Shown here piece after piece: positions 1 to 6,054 of a DNA stretch of 64,000 nt (within the stretch, counting starts at the first letter, position 1; each line of letters starts with the position of its first letter). The position numbers and the translations under genes are program-made. Below the pieces are notes generated by a model. The model ran no database searches. It saw nothing but the letters and a program-made list of their open reading frames with translations, and had not been told where the DNA came from. This DNA comes from an uncultured Prevotella sp. (GTDB lineage Bacteria > Bacteroidota > Bacteroidia > Bacteroidales > Bacteroidaceae): the NCBI GenBank assembly GCA_900319905.1, contig ONQB01000009.1, forward strand, positions 1-64,000, given 5' to 3'.

Positions 1-105
1 CCTTGTGGCGATTTTCACCTCTTTGAGCCTCTTTTTCTGCGTAGCCTCTTTTTCTTTCAGTTCTATTTCATTTTTTGAGGGTGGTTGCGGATTTGAGGGT
101 AAACG

Positions 106-171
106 TAAGACATAGTAACATAGTAAACAAGACATAGTAACATAGTAAACAAGACATAGTAACATAGTAAA
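106..171. repeat. Left 22-bp tandem repeat array (3 units)
   Basis: Three consecutive 22-bp units of the form CAAGACATAGTAACATAGTA-AA are seen. They are the reverse complement of the unit in the array at 670-867, so the two arrays form long inverted repeats around the GxxExxY gene. One extra degenerate unit in the opposite orientation lies at 212-235. Bases 1-105 hold only two copies of AGCCTCTTTTTCT (near 25 and 43) and no gene that I can recognise. Confidence 0.93.
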
Positions 172-252
172 CATAAGGCATAACATATAATTGCTGAGAT
201 GCTAGACTCCGTTTAATGTTACTATGTCTTGCTAACAATATTACAATGTCAA

Positions 253-636
253 TTATTTACTTTGTCTATAGACCCGGTACTTGCGTTTAAACTGTAGCAG
301 GTCGGCACCGAAGTTTACGAGTAGGCCATCGTCAATGCCAGTAGCGGTGAGGTAGTTGACTAGTTGAATCTCGTTGGCCACTGTAAGGTTAGTAGTTGCC
401 TTTATTTCAAGAATCAGACGCTTACCAACGATAATGTCTGCTCTGTATTTTCCCACAATGATGCCATCGTAGAACACGTTCAATGGTACTTCTGTCTGAT
501 AAGGCAGATGATGCTTTTCTATCTCTATGAGCATCGCATTCTTATAGACACTCTCTAGATACCCAGGCCCCAACTGTCGCCGTATAGCCTTGGCACACTC
601 TATCATCGTTTGGATTAAGATGTTAATGTCCTCCAT
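253..636 (-). CDS. GxxExxY family protein (PD-(D/E)XK nuclease-like fold)
   Basis: This small 127-residue protein belongs to the GxxExxY family (PDDEXK_3). The signature GYLESVY is at residues 25-31. The nuclease-like triad pattern is present as D67 in YRADII and E77-x-K79 in LEIKA, so a PD-(D/E)XK core is plausible. The biological role of the family is not established. The length is typical for a complete member. No partner gene sits next to it. Instead it is flanked on both sides by inverted arrays of one 22-bp repeat, so it looks like a self-contained cassette. The ATG at 636 is the only good start. The family call is secure from the motif; any DNA-related function is inference. Confidence 0.9.
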   Translation of the reverse strand: MEDINILIQTMIECAKAIRRQLGPGYLESVYKNAMLIEIEKHHLPYQTEVPLNVFYDGIIVGKYRADIIVGKRLILEIKATTNLTVANEIQLVNYLTATGIDDGLLVNFGADLLQFKRKYRVYRQSK

Positions 637-669
637 ACATTTTAGTTATTCAGTTACTTTGTTTATATG

Positions 670-867
670 TTTACTATGTTACTAAATCTTGCTTACTATG
701 TTACTATGTCTCGTTTACTATGTTACTATGTCTTGTTTACTATGTTACTATGTCTTGTTTGCTAAGTTACTATGTCTTGTTTACTATGTTACTATGTCTT
801 GTTTACCAAGTTACTATGTCTTGTTTGCTATGTTACTATGTCTTGTTTGCTAAGTTACTATGTCACC
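670..867. repeat. Right 22-bp tandem repeat array (about 9 units)
   Basis: Nine 22-bp units of TTTACTATGTTACTATGTCTTG run head to tail with few changes (for example TTTGCTAAG variants), ending in a half unit near 880. They abut the 3' end of the trhA gene, whose stop is at 882. The unit is the inverse of the array at 106-171. There are no variable spacers, so this is not CRISPR. The 211-residue reading frame across it on the plus strand is an artefact of the repeat. Confidence 0.95.
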
Positions 868-881
868 CAAGTTACTCTGTC

Positions 882-1541
882 TCAATACAGGTAGCGCATG
901 AGGATATCCCACACGGCGATGAGATGGCACACGCTTCCTGCAAGAACGAAGAAATGGAAGACAGTATGCATGTAGCGTCGTTTGCGCAGAGTATAGAACA
1001 GTGCGCCCGTGATATAGCAAACGCCCTCGGCGATGATCCATACCACCGTGGCCGGACTCACTGCGTCTATCAGCGGTTTGAAGGCCACGAGCACACTCAT
1101 GCCCATGCCGATGTAGACCAGTGTCTCAAGGTTGCTATGGGCTTTGAGCTTGTGGAAACTTGTGATGGTGCCGACGATGGCACACAGCCATACAAAGCAG
1201 AACAATGTCCATCCCCAATAGCCCTCGTGACGCAGGGCGATGAGGGTGATGGGCGAGTAGGAACCTGCGATATGCCAGTAGATGGCGGCATGGTCCCACT
1301 TGCGCAACCGTTCTTTCCACGGCGACCATGCCGACAATGCATGATACACGGTTGACGCGATGTAGGAACCCAACATGCCGACGAGATAGAGAATGATGCC
1401 CGCTGTGGCCCAGCCGTTGCCGTGGGTGAAACACAGGTATAGGAAGAGCGCACCGAATGCTACACCCAGTAGTATGCCGACGGCATGGCTCCAGCTGTTC
1501 CATAGCTCTTCCTTGTGAGAATAGAATATCTTTATCTTCAT
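882..1541 (-). CDS. trhA: Hemolysin III / TrhA family membrane protein
   Basis: This 219-residue integral membrane protein belongs to the PAQR-related hemolysin III family (YqfA/TrhA). Seven hydrophobic segments can be traced. The family metal-site histidines appear as SHAVG near residue 18, STVYHAL (H67) and HTVFH near residues 192-196. E. coli TrhA affects membrane energetics; many family members are called hemolysins only by homology. The ATG at 1541 (MKIKIFYS) is chosen because the longer frame starts at a TTG that lies inside a TATATTTG promoter-like box (1562-1569). The gene is single and ends directly against the 22-bp repeat array. It is divergent from the aldo-keto reductase operon. 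Confidence 0.88.
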   Translation of the reverse strand: MKIKIFYSHKEELWNSWSHAVGILLGVAFGALFLYLCFTHGNGWATAGIILYLVGMLGSYIASTVYHALSAWSPWKERLRKWDHAAIYWHIAGSYSPITLIALRHEGYWGWTLFCFVWLCAIVGTITSFHKLKAHSNLETLVYIGMGMSVLVAFKPLIDAVSPATVVWIIAEGVCYITGALFYTLRKRRYMHTVFHFFVLAGSVCHLIAVWDILMRYLY

Positions 1542-1561
1542 GATGGAATGATTACTACGGG

Positions 1562-1569
1562 CAAATATA
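1562..1569 (-). promoter_or_regulatory. Putative -7 box of trhA
   Basis: Read on the minus strand the sequence is TATATTTG, matching the Bacteroidota -7 consensus TAnnTTTG, 20 bp before the chosen ATG. I see no clear -33 box, so confidence is moderate. Confidence 0.5.
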
Positions 1570-1620
1570 CGCAAAATATCCTAACTATGCCGTCCTTTCG
1601 ACAATTTGTTGATGCTTCTT

Positions 1621-1651
1621 TTTGATTATTTGTCCTTTTTGTTTATATTTG
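1621..1651 (+). promoter_or_regulatory. Promoter of the aldo-keto reductase-menC-menE operon
   Basis: TTTG (1621-1624), a 19-bp spacer and TATATTTG (1644-1651) match the Bacteroidota housekeeping consensus TTTG-N19-TAnnTTTG exactly. It lies 36 bp upstream of the ATG at 1688. Confidence 0.75.
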
Positions 1652-1687
1652 CGCTGAATTTTCAACTCGACTATCAACTCTTTTTCT

Positions 1688-2635
1688 ATGAACATCAAAC
1701 AACGATATTCAGCAGCCCCCGACCGATACGCCGACGAGTCATTCTACCGTCGTTGCGGTCGCAGTGGCGTGTTATTGCCCAAGGTGAGTCTTGGCTTCTG
1801 GCACAACTTTGGTGGTGTCGACAGTTATGAGCGCAGTCGCGCCATCACGCATTATGCCTTCGACCATGGCATTACCCATTTTGACCTGGCCAACAACTAC
1901 GGTCCTCCTTATGGAACGGCAGAGGAAACCATGGGACGCCTCATGGATGACGATTTCCGGCCTTACCGTGACGAGCTGTTCATCTCGTCCAAGGCAGGCT
2001 ACGACATGTGGCCCGGTCCTTATGGCAACTGGGGCAGCCGCAAATATCTCATGGCCAGTCTTGACCAAAGCCTGCGCCGCATGCATCTTGATTATGTCGA
2101 CTTGTTCTATAGCCATCGTTACGACCCCAACACGCCGCTTGAGGAGACTTTGCAGGCGTTGGTGGACATCGTCAGGCAAGGTAAGGCTCTCTATGTTGGC
2201 ATCAGCCGTTGGCCTTTGGAGGCTCTGAAGACTGCCGTGACCTACCTGCGCGACCACGACACGCCGCTGCTCATCTATCAGGGACGGCTCAACCTCATTG
2301 ACCGTGCCCCTCAGCAAGAGGGTATCCTCGACTACTGTCGCCAGCAGGGCGTGGGCTTTATCTCGTTCTCCCCACTGGCACAGGGATTGCTCACCGACCG
2401 CTACCTCAATGGCATACCTGCCGACAGTAGAATGGCACAGCATAGCTCCCTCAGCGAGACGGTGCTCACGCCGGAGCTGTTGACGAAGTTGCATGACTGG
2501 CATGATGAGGCTGAGGCACAGGGCAAGACGCTGCCTGCCTATGCTCTGGACTGGATCCTCGACCAGGAAGGCGTTACCAGTGTACTGGTGGGTGCCAGCA
2601 GTACACAACAGCTTGCTCAGAACATCAGAGCGTAA
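1688..2635 (+). CDS. Aldo/keto reductase (YghZ/Gpr-like), short C-terminus
   Basis: This 315-residue NADPH-dependent aldo/keto reductase resembles the YghZ (L-glyceraldehyde 3-phosphate reductase) subgroup. The tetrad is visible: D66 in FDLANNY, Y71, K102 in SSKAGYD and H143 in YSHRYD. The GGPP-like active-site loop NNYGPPYG and the cofactor-binding LVGASS near the C-terminus also fit. The protein stops shortly after GASSTQQLAQN, whereas YghZ-type proteins usually continue about 25-30 residues with a helix that closes the barrel. It is therefore either a short natural variant or C-terminally clipped. menC follows after 13 bp in the same transcription unit. The substrate is unknown, and a link to menaquinone is not implied by the sequence. 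Confidence 0.85.
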   Translation: MNIKQRYSAAPDRYADESFYRRCGRSGVLLPKVSLGFWHNFGGVDSYERSRAITHYAFDHGITHFDLANNYGPPYGTAEETMGRLMDDDFRPYRDELFISSKAGYDMWPGPYGNWGSRKYLMASLDQSLRRMHLDYVDLFYSHRYDPNTPLEETLQALVDIVRQGKALYVGISRWPLEALKTAVTYLRDHDTPLLIYQGRLNLIDRAPQQEGILDYCRQQGVGFISFSPLAQGLLTDRYLNGIPADSRMAQHSSLSETVLTPELLTKLHDWHDEAEAQGKTLPAYALDWILDQEGVTSVLVGASSTQQLAQNIRA

Positions 2636-2648
2636 TCAAGAGAAAAGC

Positions 2649-3677
2649 ATGAAGGTAAACTATACAAAACGCCTGCTCCATTTCAAGGAGCCGGCAGGAA
2701 CGTCGCGTGGCGTATATACGACGCATCTGTCTTATTATGTCATCGTGGAACAGGATGGTGTGAAGGGAGTGGGTGAGTGCTCCACGCTGCCCGACCTCAG
2801 TTGCGACGCCATGCCTGAGTCGCGCTATGAGGCATTGCTCGACCAAGCGTGCCATTTCGTGGAGCAGACTGGCGGCATCCCTTATGAGATGCTGCGTCCG
2901 TATCCTTCTATTCTCTTTGGCTTGGAGACCGCTTTCGCACAACTCGATGCCAAAGGCAGTTGGGCGTTGTCGTCCACACCGTTTGGCCGTGGCGAGGAAC
3001 CAATTCGAATCAACGGATTGGTGTGGATGGGAACGTTTGAGGAGATGTACGACCGACTGGAGAAAAAACTGCAGGCGGGCTTCCACTGTGTCAAGCTTAA
3101 GATAGGTGCCATCGACTTCGACCGTGAGTTGGAACTGGTGCGCCATATCCGTGCCTGTTTCAGTCGCGATCAGATAGAGTTGCGCGTGGATGCCAATGGT
3201 GGTTTCACGTCAGATAATGCCTTGCAACGGCTGGAAGCCTTGGCGCAGTATGATATCCATTCCATTGAGCAACCCATCAAACAGCATCAGTGGTGTGACA
3301 TGGCCCGTCTGTGCAGGCAGTCACCATTGCCCATCGCCTTGGATGAGGAGCTCATAGGTGTCAACAACCCTGCTCAAAAGGAACGGTTGCTCGATACGAT
3401 CCGCCCGGCTTACGTCGTGCTCAAACCCAGCCTGCATGGTGGCGCACACGGCTGTCGGGAGTGGATAAGACTTGCACGGCAGCGTGGCATCGGTAGTTGG
3501 ATTACCTCTGCACTGGAGAGCAATATCGGCCTGAATGCCATTGCCCATCTCTGTGCCGAGGTATATGGCCCCCATATCACCATGCCGCAGGGATTGGGCA
3601 CCGGACAACTTTATACTGACAACATTGAAGTGCCATTGAGGTTGGAAGGTGACGAGTTGTGGTTTGATGGGAGGTAA
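2649..3677 (+). CDS. menC: o-Succinylbenzoate synthase (MenC)
   Basis: This 342-residue enolase-superfamily enzyme dehydrates SHCHC to o-succinylbenzoate in menaquinone synthesis (cytoplasm). The catalytic set is present: K149 and K151 in VKLKIG, metal ligands D181 (RVDANGG), E207 (IEQPI) and D232 (ALDEE), and K259 (VLKPS) on the opposite face. The ATG at 2649 begins the conserved MKVNYTKR N-terminus. A longer frame running back to 2493 lies inside the reductase gene and has no family resemblance. menE follows 6 bp downstream, which supports the role. The other men genes (menF, menD, menB, menA) are not in this window. Confidence 0.93.
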   Translation: MKVNYTKRLLHFKEPAGTSRGVYTTHLSYYVIVEQDGVKGVGECSTLPDLSCDAMPESRYEALLDQACHFVEQTGGIPYEMLRPYPSILFGLETAFAQLDAKGSWALSSTPFGRGEEPIRINGLVWMGTFEEMYDRLEKKLQAGFHCVKLKIGAIDFDRELELVRHIRACFSRDQIELRVDANGGFTSDNALQRLEALAQYDIHSIEQPIKQHQWCDMARLCRQSPLPIALDEELIGVNNPAQKERLLDTIRPAYVVLKPSLHGGAHGCREWIRLARQRGIGSWITSALESNIGLNAIAHLCAEVYGPHITMPQGLGTGQLYTDNIEVPLRLEGDELWFDGR

Positions 3678-3683
3678 CAGAGA

Positions 3684-4700
3684 ATGATGACATTAGATGA
3701 ATTTCTGAAAGACTGGCATGACAGTAGGCCGCAGTTGCTCGTGCATACCAGCGGGTCTACGGGCAAGCCAAAGCCGATGTGGGTGGACAAACAGCGGATG
3801 ATCAACTCGGCTCGCATCACCTGCGACTTCCTCGGATTGAAAGCCGGCGATACGGCGTTGTTGTGTATGCCGCTCGATTATATTGCGGGCAAAATGGTCG
3901 TGGTGAGGGCCTTGCAACGCCATCTTCGTTTGATCAGTGTGCCGCCGAGCGGTCATCCATTGGCCGTGACAGAAACACCTGAAGATAAGGATTTGTTGAA
4001 TCTGACATTCGCGGCTATGGTGCCGTTGCAGGTGTACAACTCCCTGCAGGTGCCAGAGGAACGTGAACGGCTGCAGCATATCCGTCAACTCATCATCGGT
4101 GGGGGATCTATTGACGACCGTATGGCCCGTGCGCTGAAACGCTTCCCGAATGTGGTATGGAGTACGTATGGTATGACGGAGACGCTCTCGCATATCGCCC
4201 TGCGTCGATTGAGTGGCGAGCAGGCCAGTGCATGGTATACACCGTTTGACAGCGTTGACATCAGTCAGACGCCTGACGGTTGTCTCGTGATTGATGCGCC
4301 TTTGGTTCATGATGGCCGGCTGGTGACCAACGACCGTGTGGAGATGCGCACCGATACGGCCACGGGCAAGCGGCAGTTTCGGGTATTAGGAAGAAAAGAC
4401 AATGTGATTGACTCGGGTGGAATAAAGATACAAATAGAAGAGGTGGAGCACGCTCTCAAGCCCTTCCTGCGAATGCCCTTCGCCATCACGAAGTTGCCCG
4501 ATGAGAAATTTGGTGAGTGCGTGGTCATCATCAGTGAGCAAACCGACATGGCTGAGTTGTCTGAGGTCTGCATGAACGCACTGCCCCGCTACTGGGTGCC
4601 CCGCCATTACCTGCACGTGGACCACCTGCCTATGACGGAAACAGGCAAAATCGCACGTGAAGAGACGGAGCTGTTGGCACGCAGGCTGACCCAACACTAA
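3684..4700 (+). CDS. menE: o-Succinylbenzoate-CoA ligase (MenE)
   Basis: This 338-residue member of the acyl-adenylate-forming ANL superfamily should activate o-succinylbenzoate to its CoA thioester. The P-loop-like TSGSTGKPK lies at residues 22-30, the adenylate motif YGMTE at 162-166, the hinge GRKDNVIDSGG near 232-242, and the C-terminal catalytic lysine K322 in TETGKIARE. It lacks much of the N-terminal region of larger ligases, a shortening typical of Bacteroidota MenE as far as I know. It is translated directly after menC. Its stop overlaps by 2 bases with the stop of the convergent aroB, leaving no room for a separate terminator. Confidence 0.9.
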   Translation: MMTLDEFLKDWHDSRPQLLVHTSGSTGKPKPMWVDKQRMINSARITCDFLGLKAGDTALLCMPLDYIAGKMVVVRALQRHLRLISVPPSGHPLAVTETPEDKDLLNLTFAAMVPLQVYNSLQVPEERERLQHIRQLIIGGGSIDDRMARALKRFPNVVWSTYGMTETLSHIALRRLSGEQASAWYTPFDSVDISQTPDGCLVIDAPLVHDGRLVTNDRVEMRTDTATGKRQFRVLGRKDNVIDSGGIKIQIEEVEHALKPFLRMPFAITKLPDEKFGECVVIISEQTDMAELSEVCMNALPRYWVPRHYLHVDHLPMTETGKIAREETELLARRLTQH

Positions 4701-5761
4701 CCCTCACGGTAGAAGTCAAGGCATTCCTTAATCTCTTCGTCGGATGCCGTCTGGTCAATGCTGATCTTGCCGATGTCCTGCAGAAGCGTGAAGTTGATGA
4801 TGCCCGATTTGTTCTTCTTGTCGTGGCGCATCAGTTCGATGAGTGCGTCGTAGTCGTCGCAGGTGATGGTGTAGTTGCCGTAGTAGTCGCGTATGAACCT
4901 TACGGTTTGCTGCATCTTGTCAGTGGGGAAACCCGTCTTAACGACGGAGAGGTAGAGCTCGCAGATGAGACCGAAGGCAACTGCGTAGCCATGCAGCAGT
5001 GGTGTCTGACCGGTAAGATCAAACTGATGCAACGAGTAGCTCTCAAAAGCGTGGCCGAAAGTATGTCCGAGGTTGAGGGCCTTGCGTATGCCTTTTTCCG
5101 TCGGGTCTTCGTTGACAATACGTTCCTTTACCTTCACGCTGTCGGCCAACAGTTGCTGTAGCACCATCAGGTCGGGATGGGCAAGGTCGAAGTTGAGCAA
5201 CTTGGCCCAATGGGCATCGTCGGAGAGCATGCCATGCTTGAGCATCTCTGCATAGCCTGACCGAAGGTTCTTCTCGTCGAGCGTGCTGAGGAACTTCGTG
5301 TCAAGGATGACAAACTTAGCATCGTTGAACACGCCAATCTCGTTTTTCAAACCATTGAAGTTGATGCCTGTCTTTCCGCCTACCGATGCGTCGACCATGG
5401 CCAATAGGGTGGTGGGGATGTTGATGAAGTTGATGCCGCGCTTGAACGTCGACGCAGCGAAGCCTCCAAGGTCAGTGACCATGCCGCCACCAAGATTGAT
5501 GAGCAGCGAATGTCGTGTGGCCATGCCGTTGTCGAGCTCTTTCCACACATGCATGAGTGAGTCGATGTTCTTGTGGGTGTCTGAGGCACCAATAGTGATA
5601 ACTGTGGCATTGCGCAGGCCAATAAACTGGCTTATGACGGGCCAACAATGTTGCTTGGTCGTTTCGTCGACTAAGACAAAGATGCGGTCGTGCTCACATT
5701 CCGACATGGATAAGGCCAAATCGGTTGCAAGATTGTGTGAAATAATGACTCTCTGATTCAT
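4697..5761 (-). CDS. aroB: 3-Dehydroquinate synthase (AroB)
   Basis: This enzyme of 354 residues converts DAHP to 3-dehydroquinate, the second shikimate step, with NAD and a divalent metal. Visible marks are the NAD-binding GGGMVTDLGGF, the lysine-bearing VGGKTGINF, metal-ligand motifs GYAEMLKHG and the histidines of GHTFGHAFE. The ATG at 5761 is preferred over the one 15 bp upstream because AGGAGA lies 5 bases before it and MNQRVII fits the family start. Chorismate from this pathway also feeds menaquinone, but menC-menE are on the opposite strand and convergent, so co-transcription is excluded. Confidence 0.94.
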   Translation of the reverse strand: MNQRVIISHNLATDLALSMSECEHDRIFVLVDETTKQHCWPVISQFIGLRNATVITIGASDTHKNIDSLMHVWKELDNGMATRHSLLINLGGGMVTDLGGFAASTFKRGINFINIPTTLLAMVDASVGGKTGINFNGLKNEIGVFNDAKFVILDTKFLSTLDEKNLRSGYAEMLKHGMLSDDAHWAKLLNFDLAHPDLMVLQQLLADSVKVKERIVNEDPTEKGIRKALNLGHTFGHAFESYSLHQFDLTGQTPLLHGYAVAFGLICELYLSVVKTGFPTDKMQQTVRFIRDYYGNYTITCDDYDALIELMRHDKKNKSGIINFTLLQDIGKISIDQTASDEEIKECLDFYREG

Positions 5762-5788
5762 AACGTCTCCTAACATTTATTGTTTATA

Positions 5789-5796
5789 CAAATTTA
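5789..5796 (-). promoter_or_regulatory. Putative -7 box of aroB
   Basis: Minus-strand TAAATTTG matches TAnnTTTG, 27 bp before the aroB ATG. The rest of the 293-bp divergent region up to 6055 shows no repeat, hairpin or clear promoter for the downstream plus-strand gene. Confidence 0.5.
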
Positions 5797-6054
5797 CGTA
5801 TTTATCCTTGCATTATGTGCGCTGCCCCTTTATATCTTAATACTTTTTAATGGTTAAGCACTTCGTTTTGCGCATATCGGGTGGTCAGTGTGCAATGGCA
5901 AAGATAACTTTTCGCAATGAAACAAACAGCCTTATTGGTATTGTACGAGGGTTAAACGCTGACAGATGATAGAATTTTTAAGTGTAGTCTTAAACCTTTA
6001 TTAGTTTCTTTCGTCTCTTTTACTGATAATGTTTCTCAATCAAAAACCAGATCG

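Noticed and set aside
1-105. 3' end of an upstream gene
   Set aside because: No reading frame with recognisable sequence enters from the left edge; only short repeats are seen.
670-867. Possible CRISPR array
   Set aside because: The 22-bp units are contiguous with no unique spacers, and no cas genes are present.
720-1355. 211-residue plus-strand open frame
   Set aside because: The first third is a translation of the 22-bp repeat and the rest is antisense to trhA; no family resemblance.
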